Source: Lottia gigantea (taxonomy: Eukaryota > Mollusca > Gastropoda > Lottiidae). Taken from it: a stretch of 64,000 nucleotides of DNA. The stretch covers positions 172,153-236,152 of the forward strand of contig NW_008709259.1 in NCBI RefSeq assembly GCF_000327385.1, read 5' to 3'. Below, one piece after another: positions 22,401 to 34,961 of this stretch. The position numbers and the translations under genes were made by a program. The notes under the pieces were generated by a model. The model worked only from the letters and a program-made list of their open reading frames with translations, did not search any database and had not been told where the DNA came from. Each line of letters starts with the position of its first letter. The first letter of the stretch is position 1.

Positions 22401-25400
22401 CAGTTAAGATCAATGTTATAGATAAGCTAGAATATCCTCGAGTTGTTAGCCTTGTAAAAAAATTCTCTTTTTTTACTCATTCATAGAATATTAAAAACAA
22501 GCTTTATTTGAAATACATATAGGTATATCTTTTTTTCGTTCATAATCATACTTTTAACAATGTCTTTAGCATATCGACTTTATTTTACAACTATCAAACA
22601 TATGTTTGAATCCTTTTGAGGTTTTCATGTGCTTTTGATGCTGTCAGATAAGTGGGCAATAAAAATTTTTTAGTTTGGTAGGAAAGACGTCTGATATATG
22701 TATATTGTCTAAAGATCACATTGCGCGAAACACCAAGTAACAACATTTTTCAAGGTCTGTTTTGATATTTCTATATTGCTCTACAATTGATATATTGAGC
22801 ACTATTTTAATAGCGGTATTTCTATATCGCTCTACAATTGATGTATTGAGCACTATTTTAACAGTGGTATTTCTATATCGCTCTACAATTGATGTATTGA
22901 GCACTATTTTAACAGTGGTATTTCTATATCGCTCTACAATTGATGTATTGAGCACTATTTTAATAGCGGTATTTCTATATCACTCTACAATTGATGTATT
23001 GAGCACTATTTTAATAGCGGTATTTCTATATCGCTCTACAATTGATGTATTGAGCACTATTTTAACAGTGGTATTTCTATATCGCTCTACAATTGATGTA
23101 TTGAGCACTATTTTAACAGTGGTATTTCTATATCGCTCTACAATTGATGTATTGAGCACTATTTTAACAGTGGTATTTCTATATCGCTCTACAATTGATG
23201 TATTGAGCACTATTTTAACAGTGGTATTTCTATATTGCTCTACAATTGATGTATTGAGCACTATTTTAACAGTGGTATTTCTATATCGCTCTACAATTGA
23301 TGTATTGAGCACTATTTTAACAGTGGTATTTCTATATCGCTCTACAATTGATGTATTGAGCACTATTTTAACAGTGGTATTTCTATATTGCTCTACAATT
23401 GATGTATTGAGCACTATTTTAACAGTGGTATTTCTATATTGCTCTACAATTGATGTATTGAGCACTATTGTAACAGTGGTATTTCTATATCGCTCTACAA
23501 TTGATGTATTGAGCACTATTTTAACAGTGGTATTTCTATATTGCTCTACAATTGATGGATTGAGCACTATTTTAACAGTGGTATTTCTATATTGCTCTAC
23601 AATTGATGGATTGAGCACTATTTTAACAGTGATAATATTAGATTATTGTATTTGTGATATATTGAAACAAGAACTTGATATTTTGTAGTGTATAAAGTTA
23701 TTAGGAGGTGAAAAGGGTAAAAAAGGAAAAACAAATTTAGTGTTTGTAGCAGGGAAAAGAGTATTAGACTATTTAGGTAGAAGTTACAGTGTAGAAAAGG
23801 CCTTAACACCAATTCTAAAGTAAGTTTGATTAAAAGCCACAAAAAAGGAGTGAAGAATTATGTCTTGCATATATTTTGTTAACTGGGTTATATAGATTTT
23901 AGCATGACATATCATTTGAATAACTGGTTGCAAAATTGGTTGCACATATAAATTTTGATAAGTTTACATTGAATAGAAACAAACTTATCTTCCAAAAAAT
24001 TGACCCAAAATTTGGCTGTTAATTTTTTTGCAAACTTTGACTATAAGCATACTTTTTATATAGTGTAATTTTGATAAAGCTCTGTGGATGTTGTAGCTTG
24101 TCAATGATCAATTGTAGTGTAAAAAAACTCTTAATTTGAAATGTTTAAAATTGTATTTTTACAGTGGACCATTAGATAAACAAGTAGAATTAGCAGATAA
24201 AGCTATTAAAGGTTTAAAAGCATCACAAAAGGTAAAAAAATTAGTTTTGTTACAGAAATACCAATCTTTCAAACTTAAGAAATCATAAATGTCCATGTAT
24301 GTACATGTAATACTTTTTGACCTTTCTTGATCGGTCACTTATTGGAATTCTACTCGTAATCCTCTTCTAATTTAGCTAATTATGAATTAATTATGGACAT
24401 GTGAGACAAACTGGTATTTTTTCAAGTCATTAGCACATCTCTACTTTCTATTCATATAAGTATTAGCACTTTCGTTTTATAAATGAAAATAAGGGAACCC
24501 AACTATAAATTTCTTGGTTGAAGGATTACAGAGAAAGAAAATTTATTGTTTACTATTTCAGTCGTGTACCAATCTATTACGTGATTTAGCTGTAATGGAG
24601 GCTAGATTGTTTAATATGATGGTAGATAAACCTCCGTTATATAGTATCCATAGGTAAGTAGAATTTGTTTATATTTTATTTGTTCTGTCATTTAATTACG
24701 AATTTTCTAAGCTAGGAAAGCTAAGCTTTTCATACTGATGTACGAAATTATTTTAGATTTTGCATTTGATTCTTTTCGGTACGTGTTTATTTATACAGAA
24801 AAGAAGGAGATAATGAATATATGAATATTATTGCTACAGAAATAGAAGATGTAAGTTTGTTTTTATTACTTTTCAAGGTATCAAGCCCATTCTGAAGTCT
24901 TTGAACTCTTATACCATATGTCTTAGGGTGTCTTTGATAAGAGGTCTGGTTTGACTGGAGGTTGGCTAGAGTTGAGACTCATGTGACATAATATTTGAGT
25001 CATTAGAAGCTCAGGTCCGACTGGTGCTATTTGGAGAGTTAACATGGCCGAAGGGAATGCCTATGTATGGTTTAAAAGTGCCTTATATTGCATAGACTCA
25101 ATCAAATTTGATTACTTGAGATGTGCACTGGAGATAAGTGCGTCATTTCTCCATTAGCAATAGCTTAACCATTGAGGTTCAATCAAAGTTACCCTTGGAT
25201 ACCAAACATGAAGGGTAATATGTATATGAAAGCAGAGAGGACAATAAACTAGTGGCACTCTGTGCAACAACAGGTTGTGTAAGTTAAAAATCAAGTTGAA
25301 ATTAGAAATAAAGTAGTTAAATGAGACAGTCAGGAAACTGCATCCTAGTTTTCATTAGCCTAGCTATAGTAAAACATGAATTATTTTGTTACAGGATACA

Positions 25401-26189
25401 CCCTGTTTTCTAACCACTGGAGAAGAGAAAGGTTCTGGAATGTTTTTACTGTGTGGACCTCCACAATTTCTAACTCAAGCTCAAAAAAAGTAAGTCAACT
25501 GTTATTAATCATATGATCCAAAATTTTTCAAAAACCTCTGAATTTCAAATTGTAAAATATTGTCATGTTGACTTTGTAATGGAGTTCAGTGATTGTACTT
25601 AATCTGGTTATAGGTCTTTCCTACTGAAATTAAATATCCATAGTAAAATAGCTGTTAAAACTGTAACTTTTGCCTAAAGCATGAGATGAGCTCTACTCAA
25701 TCAGAAAAAAGAGTGGATTGTTCGTGGTTCATGGTTAGTCTCAGAAGTGGGAATTTTTTAGCTAAGCTTATCGGTAAAAGTGTTCACAACTCATAATTTG
25801 AGCCTTCAAATCCCAGAATTATCTGTGTTTAACTTAAAGTGAAGACTCGTCTTTTTTTTAGACTCAGACATATATAGAAAAGACATATATAGAAAAGACA
25901 TACATAGAAAAGACAAAGAGAGCAAAATGTTTAGTTTGAGGTATATTTGAAGGAATTATGCGATTTTCATGCAGTGACGGTATTTAGATCTATTCAATAC
26001 TCAAGTCAACTGCTGAAAATGGCAAACCCCCTCCCTTTAATTATCTTATTCATATTTTATTTCAGAGTTATGGAGTTATTAGAAGGGAAAGGAGCCTGTA
26101 GTGGAGGTAGATTAAGAGGAAAAGCAAATAAATTATCTAACAGATCCGAAGTTGAGAAATACTTACTGAATCTTTTGTCAGAATCCTGA
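19462..26189 (+). CDS. AARSD1: Alanyl-tRNA editing protein AARSD1 (AlaX family)
   Basis: Twelve exons (19462–19500, 19997–20143, 20550–20691, 21146–21203, 21606–21765, 22199–22315, 23689–23819, 24165–24231, 24562–24653, 24799–24850, 25395–25489, 26066–26189) give 407 residues, close to the 412 of human AARSD1. It is a free-standing editing enzyme that hydrolyses Ser mischarged on tRNA-Ala. The zinc ligands are present: HTGQH (108–112, the HxxxH motif) and CCGTH (209–213, the CxxxH motif). The N-terminal MALSCQKDSY and LFPEGGGQP and the C-terminal ELLEGKGACSGGRLRGKA are strongly conserved family signatures. The tiny 13-codon first exon is supported by similarity to the vertebrate N-terminus. 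Intron 6 holds a large 51-bp minisatellite ending about 55 bp before exon 7. Confidence 0.93.
21835..22010. repeat. Dispersed repeat, family E, copy 1
   Basis: Within AARSD1 intron 5. It shares an ordered series of blocks with 48540–48690, including AAACTAAGTAATTTTGAAAC, CTTATATAGAGATTCTA, CTTTAGTCATGGCA and GTAAGTCCAACTGATG. No coding capacity was seen. Confidence 0.6.
22769..23632. repeat. 51-bp minisatellite in AARSD1 intron 6
   Basis: About 17 head-to-tail copies of a 51-bp unit containing CTCTACAATTGATGTATTGA and GCACTATTTTAACAGTGG. Variation is small (mainly single bases), so the array is recent or homogenised. Because 51 is divisible by 3 and the unit has no stop in one frame on each strand, long artificial reading frames run along both strands. 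Each unit includes TTTTAACAG, which resembles a 3' splice site in the sense of transcription. Confidence 0.95.
24285..24510. mobile_element. MITE-like repeat, family C, partial copy
   Basis: In AARSD1 intron 8. Blocks such as CATGTGAGACAAACTGG, CTCTACTTTCTATTCATATA and AAATGAAAATAAGGGAACCC are shared with 60880–61013 and, in inverse orientation, with 59593–59800. Confidence 0.65.
25868..25916. repeat. Short 15–16-bp tandem repeat
   Basis: Three copies of ACATATATAGAAAAG in the last AARSD1 intron. Confidence 0.7.
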
Positions 26190-28070
26190 TTTGAATTCCA
26201 TTCTCAGAACTTAGTATTTAGGGTGTGATTTTATATACATATCTCAGTAATTCTTATATCAAGATGGGTTTTCAGGACCAGACATATTCCATATAAACCA
26301 AATATCTATCAGGTTACTTGTTAAGCATATTATAGGTTTCTCGGGGATGAATTGTTATATATTGTGAGATATTATGCAAATTTTGTAACTATGAAAGGCA
26401 ATGTCCCAGTGCCAAGGCAAATTGCTAATTCAGTATGCTGAATGGGCTGCAAAGTGGGTTGGGGAACATTTATTAGACTTATTCTTCGGATTAATTTTAA
26501 CATTGGGCCTTTTCTGTTTTACCTCCTATTTAATATGGATTATTATGAAATAATTAACAATTGATAAAAATTTTTAATTTCTATTATTGTTTGTCACCAA
26601 GCAGTGTGCAATGTGGGAAACTGCTCGGTTTACAACATCATGCAATTTACTTCTTTATAAGGGATTTTAAAGGTTTTCTAAACCTTGTGGACATTTATAG
26701 TATCCATTTGCAACAAACCAATTGGTCGTCTTTGGTTCTTGCGATTCCACTAAAAGTTTTATGATGTCACTATCACTAGAACTGCTATTGTTATAAGGAC
26801 CTTTGCGATAGTAACGTCATACAATGCTCAGCTTTGAAAATTGGAATGGTGGAAATTGATGCTATCAGTGTTCCCTATATACATAACAATTTTAGAAACC
26901 GCTTTACAATCCCTTTATTAAAAGGTATAATCTGAATTCTATGTTGATTTATATGAATTTCACTATGAATAATCATGTATGTATTTAAAGAATCTAACCA
27001 TTATGAAAACATTTTAACAATTTTATTTCATATTTAAACAGTAAAAATTTAATATCAAAACACATTAACACATTATAAGGTTAGTGATATACATTTTAAC
27101 ATAATTGAAGTCAATCTGCAAAGCTTAATTCTTCATATCTGCATGCAACTTTTGTTCCATGTTCTTCTGTGAATCTTCTTTCTGATTTAATCAAGTAATA
27201 AAGCTTGGCAATGCCTGTAATTTTGAAGCAATCAAAATATTTTTTCTAGCTTTGTATATGTATTGAATATAAATTATATTTGCAGATTCTATGGTTCCAG
27301 TAAAACCTGGCAAAATTAGACTCTGGCCCACTATCACAAATATCATTCATGTCAATCATAACCTGGTGAAGTTTTGGTGGGAATTACAGGAACCATCGAA
27401 ATTAGACAATAATTAAGAATGATGCAAATAGAAACTATATCAGTCCTTTTATACAAAAAAAAAACAAAAAAATCTGTTTCTTTAAGTATATTATGATCAA
27501 ACTTCTAACTAAAGTTGATATATTACAAATAATATTGTATATATGGAATAATAAAAGAATGAAAACTTACTTGTTTTTAATCATATTATATGTTCATAAA
27601 TGAGGACTTGTGGCACAACATACAGCCTTGAACATGAACTAGAATTTCTTTGGCAAATCAGCAGTTTTTAAAAGAATTCCATTAGGAACTAAGTGAAATA
27701 TCAAAAAAAAACAATTTTTCTAATTTCAATTGGTTATATATCACAGATATTGCATTGAACATTGCTGAAATAAAATTAAAATATGATGCCATCTATTTAC
27801 ATGCACAAATCACTACCAGAATTAATTCCTGTCCTTACATTGAAAATTGAACTCTCAAATGGTAAATTTGCCATTTTTGTTGATGTTAATTGGAATAATT
27901 TAACTTTTTAGGTTTGTACATTTTAAACAAAAACAATTTGAATCTAGAAATGTCCACATATTTTGAGCAGCCATAGTCCTTTAAAAGAATAAGGGGCTCA
28001 TTTTAAATAACTTTAAAATAATCCGTGCATTTTTTTAATACTTCTCACTTTATCAACAAGTTCATCAAGT
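26190..28070. other. Convergent intergenic region
   Basis: Between the AARSD1 stop and the stop of MPPED copy B. It holds a family A MITE (26655–26920) and, near 27340–27480, a decayed fragment resembling one MITE arm. Otherwise it is AT-rich without a gene. Confidence 0.45.
26655..26920. mobile_element. TTAA-type foldback MITE, family A, copy 2
   Basis: Diverged copy of the family at 7823–8150: an AGGGATT start, the TTGGTTCTTGCGATTCCACTA block, a central inversion, and a CTTTACAATCCCTTTAT end. The terminal TTAA is no longer exact at both ends. Confidence 0.7.
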
Positions 28071-31000
28071 TTATCTTCGGAAATTTAATAATTCTGATTT
28101 AGTATGTCCATCAGGTATAGGATAATCAAATACTATTGGTGGATTACTAGCTTTATAACGTAAAGTACATGTTGATGCATTGATATAAGTTGTTCTGCCA
28201 TCTGTAGTAACTCCATAAGCTGAAAAGTCAAAAATTAAAATAAATTGAAATATGTTGTTAAGTTTCACACTGTGTGATCTAAGTTCTAAAAAATTATTAC
28301 CGTATCATGAAGCCAAAAATAAAACACATTTTCCTTTATTCCTATTACCATCTAAACAAGAAAATAAATTATAGTGAGCCAAATGAGAGACCATACCACC
28401 ATTCTCTACATCGGAATAACTTTATTCATAGATAACACTTAAAGTAACATCAGTCTTGCTTGTGTTTGTAACAAGACTGATGACTGTTTTAAGTAGTCTA
28501 TAAAAAGATAGGGCAGGGGTGTGCAATTGGGGGTTTATATATATCAAATAATTTACAATGTCATAATAATATCCTAGGGTAAAAAAATGTAGAAATGGGG
28601 ACAAATATATGACCAAATATTTAGGTTGTACCCTTTTCTGTATAGTTGATAGTAATTCAACACATCCTGCTCTATTCTCTCCAAAACATTTATCTCCATA
28701 ACCTAAATTTATTAAATAAATAGACTTTAATATATAACATTAATATATCAAACACATAACCTAAATTTATTAAAAAAAATAGACTTTAATACATAACATT
28801 AATATATCAAACACATAACCTAAATTTATTAAATAAATAGACTTTAATACATAACATTAATATATCAAACAGATAACCTAAATTTATTAAAAAAATAGAC
28901 TTTAATATATAACCTTAATATATCAAACACATAAACTTAAAAAAATAAGCTAAATATATCAAACACATAAACTTAAAAAAATAAGCTAAATATATCAAAC
29001 ACATAAACTTAAAAAAATAACCTAAATATATCAAACACATAAACTTAAAAAAAAATAACCTAAATATATCAAACACATAAACTTAAAAAAAAATAACCTA
29101 AATATATCAAACACATAAACTTCAAAATATAACCTTAATATATCAAACACATAAACTTCAAAATATATCCTAAATATATCAAACACATAAACTTCAAAAT
29201 ATATCTTAAATATATCAAACACATAAACTTCAAAAAATATCCTAAATATATCAAACACATAAACTTCAAAATATATCCTAAATATATCAAACACATAAAC
29301 TTAAAAAAATAACCTAAATATATCAAACACATAAACTTCAAAAAATAACCTAAATATATCAAACACATAAACTTCAAAATATAACCTAAATATATCAAAT
29401 ACATAAACTTCAAAATATATCCTAAATATATCAAACACATAAACTTCAAAATATAACCTTAATATATCAAACACATAAACTTAAAAAAATAACCTAAATA
29501 TATCAAACACATAAACTTCAAAATATATCCTAAATATATCAAACCCATAAACTTCAAAATATAACCTTAATATATCAAACACATAAACTTCAAAATATAA
29601 CCTTAATATATCAAACACATAACCTAAATACATATAAAAAATAGACTTTAATATATAGACTAATATGTTCGAAACAATGAACTGAGGCTTCATACATTAA
29701 GTCTGCCAATGCTTAAATAGAAAAATATTTGTCTAATGTTGCAGTACTGACAAAATTTCCTTCATCGCACATGGTAAGCATTTCCTGTTTCTTAAATCCA
29801 GTTGGGAGGACATTAAAACCCATTTCTTTGCAAAAATTATCCAAAATTAATGTCTTACCTATAGGAGGACCATGACTTATTAAAATATCAGTATTATCTG
29901 GTATAAGATTCCATTTATCTAAACATTCTCGACCACGTTTTAGATTGAAACCCCAACCACCAAATTCAGGCTGCCTAAAATAATAAAAAAAAATATTTAA
30001 CAAGCACATGGAGTATTTTATGAAGTTTCTGTTTGTATCATTCCAATTTTCTGTCAGTTGTCTTTGGTTCCAGTAAATACATACAATAAACTATAATAAC
30101 CAATCAAAGCAAGAATATACTTATTACCAATGAAATTAAGAATTTCGGCATGTTTTTCTTTTAGTATTTACAGGGTTTCTCCATTGAATTATTTTTATTA
30201 TTAATCGATTATTGATTGGTAGTCTGCCATTGATAATTGATCTCAATTTTGAAATCGATACCCAGCCCTAATAGGTAATGTCCACATGAATAAGTAAATA
30301 CACCAAATTAACCTTACCAGGGAGTTCCATAAAATTTTATACCACATAATGTCAGTTCTTGATCTTCAAGATAAATACAATTCTTTAACAATTCTTTAAC
30401 ACTTGAGATATTGTATTCTTTCAGTTTATCTTCTAATACAGCTGTGGTAATACAAAAGGAATGAAACATTCTGGCTCTATGATTCTCTACCATTTCAGCA
30501 TCAAAAGTCATATCGTGGTTTCCAGCTATCACTATTTTTACTTTATATGGTAGAGTACCTAAAATGAAAGTTTTTGGATTAGTTTTGCTTAAAGGGATTG
30601 TAAAGAGGTTTGTATGTGTATCAGGGACACTGATCGCATCAATTTGCACCATTTCAATTTTCATTCCAATCAATCTGTGGTTCTTGCAATTCCACTAAAA
30701 TTAACATGTTTTATGATGTCACTAGAGGGGAACTGCATAGATAGTAGCTTCCGGTAGCTCCCCTCTAGTGACATCATAAAACACATGACGTCGGAATGAA
30801 AATTGGAATGGTGAAAATTGAAGCTATCAGTATCCCTGATACACATAAAGAATTTAGAAAACCTCTTTAAAATCCCTTTAATGAAAAGATAAATTTATTT
30901 AAAGAATATAGCAGAACTGAAACAACTTCAGTGGCCATTTTAAGGAAGGGGCCAGAAATGGGACTGGTGCAGCTTTCTCTTCAACTTTCTGTGAGCCTCT

Positions 31001-31622
31001 TTGAATTCTGTGGCCTCTCCACTCACTAAATGATTCATGGAAATGCCACTGCATCTCTTTAAATTCAGTTGTTTGCTATTAAACAGCCTTTTCAAATGAA
31101 ACTACTGACCAAACCTAACAAAAGTGGCAGAGGTTTAATTTTGTTTTATCACTACCTCATATTTTGATCTAATTGCTGGCATTAAACTAAAGAGGAACAT
31201 AGACCAAACCATCTCCAAACAACATACTACAAATCAGGTTGAATATCCATATTAATATCTGAGTTCATAACCCTAATCAAATCAACATAGTTACCTAAAT
31301 AAGTATTAAACCTTTGAATTTCATTAGGTCTACCGATGTTTGAAAAGTCTCCAGCGTGTATCAAAACATCACCAGGAGGCAGATGATAATCTGGAGTTTT
31401 CTCTAACACTGTATGGGTGTCTGATATACACACAAAACGTATTTTATCCTCACTAATAGGCGTAGTCGAGTCCATTGGTTTGATTTTTCTCTGTTTCTGT
31501 TGAACTTTGATCTTTTCCCAGGCCTTAGTTGGTCTATCTGTGTCTGGATGAACTGTAATTTCTGTCACTTTTTCCATGACGTAACCCTTTCTTAAAATAT
31601 TATTTCTTATAAGTTTAAACAT
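28071..31622 (-). CDS. MPPED-like metallophosphoesterase, copy B (exon 4 decayed)
   Basis: Exons 31622–31295, 30558–30318, 29974–29859, one starting at 28702, and 28219–28071 match copy A exon for exon with the same phases. Conserved motifs: DTH, GDFSNIG, GNHD, SHGPPIG, and C-terminal TTYINASTC and VFDYPIP. Copy B keeps the WGFNLKRG segment typical of MPPED2, so it resembles vertebrate MPPED more closely there than copy A does. Exon 4 reads normally up to RVQPKY, then loses the expected GHIHEG segment: a small deletion and substitutions leave an echo (GGTCATAT) out of frame and no usable phase-1 donor. The protein therefore lacks the last metal-binding histidines. Intron 3 is filled by a minisatellite and intron 1 by a MITE. 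It is either a recent pseudogene or a shortened protein; sequence error is a lesser possibility. Confidence 0.65.
28703..29690. repeat. 36–60-bp minisatellite in MPPED-B intron 3
   Basis: About four 60-bp units next to exon 4, then some 18–20 units of about 36–38 bp containing ATATATCAAACACATAAAC and TTCAAAATATAACCTAA (+ strand). On the minus strand each unit contains ATATTTAGGTTAT or similar, which matches the exon 4 acceptor (AAATTTAG then GTTATG) that abuts the array. Chance reading frames in this array are artefacts. Confidence 0.93.
30589..30881. mobile_element. TTAA-flanked foldback MITE, family A, copy 3
   Basis: 293 bp, TTAA at both ends, starting TTAAAGGGATTGTAAAGAGG and ending with its complement. 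It contains the paired GTGGTTCTTGCAATTCCAC and TAGAGGGGAACTGCATAGAT blocks in inverted arrangement. It lies in intron 1 of MPPED copy B, only about 30 bp from exon 2. Confidence 0.82.
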
Positions 31623-33455
31623 GAGTCTAAAATTTAAAAAAAAAAGAGAAAATAAAAACTACTACTTCTGAGCGTAGTAAAAAGATTCTGAGCGTAGTAA
31701 AAATTCGTAGACTTGACTTAAATCTAACTCATTGACTGTTCAATTTCAGCAAGGCTGCTCAAATGAAAAGTTCCAATTATTTTCAGCCAAGCACCATCAA
31801 AGTTGTAAGTCCTAAGGCCTTTTTGTTTGTGAATTAGTAAGACAGACAAACATGTAACTCATTGTGGTCTGGAGAAGACACACCTACTTTTCCTCAAAGA
31901 CAGTCAACTTCAAGTTCCCCGTCCAGTGTACAGGCACAACTGCCAAATTAGTGAAATTAAAAAAACTAAATTAAGAAGCCCACCTTCACATTATGTCAGC
32001 TTGATCTACGTCGACAATATCCTTAAAATCCGGTGTGAATCATTCTTATTTATATTTATTGTTTACATCTCAAAGGCAGGAAGAAGACTTTTCACTACCG
32101 AGCAATATCAAAACTGCCGCATAAGATAGTGTTGTGTGCCTCAAAAACAGAATCTGTACGCCTACTAGACCGAAACAGCTGGCAGAGACTGGACTAGAGG
32201 CAAATGTTTCGGACTATTTCTACCAAAGATAAAATACTGATCAGTCTAGGTGATCTGCAACTAGATTTCTTTACGCCTAGCTGTGTGTAGCAGTTCGATA
32301 TGAGGTGATACATTAGAAGCCATTGGCATTAGAAGATACCTGTCTGAGAGGCCAAGACAGAATCTGGCTGATAAAGATTGAAACGTCGCCCCCGTCAGAA
32401 ATCCTGGGGGGACATGATATCCTGCGCCCCTGGATGAAACATTATAATTTTGGACGAGAAACAAGAGGGTAACAATTATTAGGCCCCATAAGTTTTTTCT
32501 GGATTAAAGGATTAAATAAAATATGCTTACAGTGCAATTAAGGATGAGCACTTGGTTATTTGTTGACAACAATTATTATAATAACAATAAGTTTTGTTTA
32601 TAGATTTGATTGATCAATCTTAAATTAGACCTCGATACAGACCAATCAATGCCACTTAAAGAATCGCGTATCTTGTCCATCTAGTCGTCTATAGCAACAC
32701 AATTAAAGAGCAAACCGCAAGTTAAGCTTCCATAAATCTCAAGGATTGCTTTTAGAAGGACTTTCAAAAGGTGGAACAGATGGATAAATTTCATTGACGA
32801 AGAAGACTTCACATCAGCCTTATAATGTTCACAGCATTTTAATTTTATTGAGTTATTTTGGAATTAATACACCCGAATCAAGCAACTGAATAGGTTAAAT
32901 AAATGAATGAATGAATGAATGAATAACAGGTAAATGATATCATTTTTTTTTTCAAATATACACAATGAAAGCGAAAAAACAGCAGCTGAATATCCCACTT
33001 GCCCATTTACAACAATTCCAAAATGAAATTGAAATGAATGGAGTTTTACGTCTTACTTTTCTGCAACAATTCCAGATATAGACTGGGTTATCTAGACCCT
33101 TGAGACTACCGGGGTAACATTATACCCCTTTCGCCATAACTTAAATCGGTCAGGCTCATCACTACACGTATGCTTATGTAATTTAGGGTTTATGTAAGGC
33201 ATTCTGACGTCAGATATCTTTTCTGCACGCTAATTTCATGTACACTGCAAATCACTTTCGGTAAAAATTACGACCAATTGGCTGACAGCTAGGTTGCCAG
33301 AGGGAAGGTCGTTACTGATATCTGCTAAATTTTAGATTATATAATCAAAACATAAACTTAGGCCTATATCAAATGGCCCACCATGAAAGTTCCACTTACG
33401 GAAACTGCCGAGACTAGTCGACTGAGGTATACACATTTTTCCTACATTAAATACA
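31623..33455. other. Intergenic, no gene recognised
   Basis: 5' flank of MPPED copy B and 3' flank of the first P450. It contains an (ATGA)n microsatellite at about 32902–32925 and a fragment at about 33030–33075 shared with 53216–53260. No coding motif was seen. Confidence 0.45.
33030..33075. repeat. Fragment of dispersed repeat, family F
   Basis: Contains GAATGGAGTTTTACGTCTTA and CTTTTCTGCAACA, nearly identical to 53216–53262. Confidence 0.6.
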
Positions 33456-34961
33456 TTATAGACATCTAGGTTTTGCATGTAATGTATATGGTTTAGGTGA
33501 CAGAGTTATACCAGAAACTCCGTCTAAATCAAGTTCAGTATCATCAGTTTTAGAAAAGGAATATCGTTGAAGAATATTACAAAACATTAAAAACAGCTCC
33601 ATCTTGGCTAAAGATGCCCCGGGACATATACGAGGTCCTAAGGAGAATGGAAGTAGATTACTATTTTGGATGATCTTCCCATCTCCATCAATGAACCGCT
33701 CTGGATTGAATTCTCTTGGATTTTCCCATAAATTCTCATCGTAATGAATAGCACGTATATCGGCAAAAACTATGCTTCCTCTGGGTATTAGAAACCCCTT
33801 TATTTCTGTATCTTCTGTGGCAGTATGAGGAAGTGATGCTATTGCCACAGTGGAAAATCGTTGAACTTCCATTAAAGTGGCAGCACAGTATACGAGTGTA
33901 GGTTTATCTGCCCATTTTACTCGTCTTCCAAAACCAACAACGTTTTCGATCTCCTTTTGGCATTTGGTTTGTACGTCTGGTTTATGGATTAGATATAGAA
34001 AAGCCCAGTCTAAAGTGGTTGCTGTAGTGTCAGATCCGGCTATGAAGAGATCAAGGATGGTGCACATTAATACGCCATCAGTTAGTGTGGTGGTTTTGGA
34101 ATTAGCGATTGTGGTTAGACCAACATCTATAAAATCTCCGGGATTCTCCTTGTTTAGTGTCTTTTTGTGCTCATCAATCGTTTTAGACAGAAAAACGTTG
34201 ATTTCATCAATCATCAACCAACAGTTTTCTATCATAGCTGATATATATGGTAGGAAACGTATCTGCGGTAACATATTAAGAGGCGAAATAGGACCTTCTG
34301 CGTCAAAGGTCATTTTTATGAATGATAATATTTTGTTGAATTCGGGGTCATCGTAATCGAACCTTTTTCCAAACACCACGGTGCTTATTACATTACTTGC
34401 ACCCTTAGCCATTAACTTGTCCAGGTGGAGAGGTTTGCGATGGAGGCGCGTAATTTCTGTCAACATATACTCAGTTTCTTCAAGTATTTTTTCTTCAATG
34501 GATTGTTTGCCGACACCCAGGTCTCTTAAAGTTTGAAGAGCTGTTCTTCGTGTACTTTCCCAATGTTGACCATTGGACCACACTATACCTGCTCCGTGTT
34601 TAACTATCTGTTTAATGTCCCAGAACTTCTCGGATGGTCTATGAGTGAAAATATCTTTCTTCGTCACAAATGCTTCGTTCACTGAGTCGATATCGCTCAA
34701 CATGATCTGCAATTCTCTTCCAAAATACAGTCTATATATAGGTCCATATAGTTTCTTCATTTCTTCAAAATAGTGGTGCTTTGTTTTACGATGAGTCCAA
34801 CTCATATCAACCACGTTTCCCATCAACGGAAGAAATGGCGGTCCCGGGGGGAGTCCTTGAATTTCTCGTTTGGACAAAACATATCCAACTAGTAACAGCA
34901 CTAATAGTCCAACTAGAAACGTTGACACATCAAGAAAATCAAGTACAACAGAGTCGATCAT
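33456..34961 (-). CDS. Cytochrome P450, CYP2 clan, intronless, copy 1
   Basis: A single uninterrupted exon of 501 residues. Expected order: N-terminal membrane anchor (about 12–29), proline hinge LPPGP (37–41), C-helix WESTR (WxxxR, 134–138), I-helix AGSDTT (308–313), K-helix EVQR (ExxR, 365–368), PERF (420–423), and the haem loop FSLGPRICPG (439–448) with the thiolate ligand Cys446. All key residues are present, so it should be an active ER-bound monooxygenase; the substrate cannot be told from sequence. It is a close paralogue of the gene at 36687–38168, same strand, head to tail. Lack of introns in both suggests that an intronless ancestor was tandemly duplicated. The start ATG at 34961 puts the anchor in the normal position. 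Confidence 0.92.
   Translation of the reverse strand: MIDSVVLDFLDVSTFLVGLLVLLLVGYVLSKREIQGLPPGPPFLPLMGNVVDMSWTHRKTKHHYFEEMKKLYGPIYRLYFGRELQIMLSDIDSVNEAFVTKKDIFTHRPSEKFWDIKQIVKHGAGIVWSNGQHWESTRRTALQTLRDLGVGKQSIEEKILEETEYMLTEITRLHRKPLHLDKLMAKGASNVISTVVFGKRFDYDDPEFNKILSFIKMTFDAEGPISPLNMLPQIRFLPYISAMIENCWLMIDEINVFLSKTIDEHKKTLNKENPGDFIDVGLTTIANSKTTTLTDGVLMCTILDLFIAGSDTTATTLDWAFLYLIHKPDVQTKCQKEIENVVGFGRRVKWADKPTLVYCAATLMEVQRFSTVAIASLPHTATEDTEIKGFLIPRGSIVFADIRAIHYDENLWENPREFNPERFIDGDGKIIQNSNLLPFSLGPRICPGASLAKMELFLMFCNILQRYSFSKTDDTELDLDGVSGITLSPKPYTLHAKPRCL

Noticed and set aside
22762-23688. Long open frames (308 residues on +, 212 and 79 on −) of a 17-residue repeat
   Set aside because: They are generated by a 51-bp minisatellite in an AARSD1 intron; the flanking exons and their phases explain the locus.
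29031-29693. Several open frames of repeated FDIFRIYFEVYV-like peptides on −
   Set aside because: Product of the minisatellite in MPPED-B intron 3, not protein-coding.
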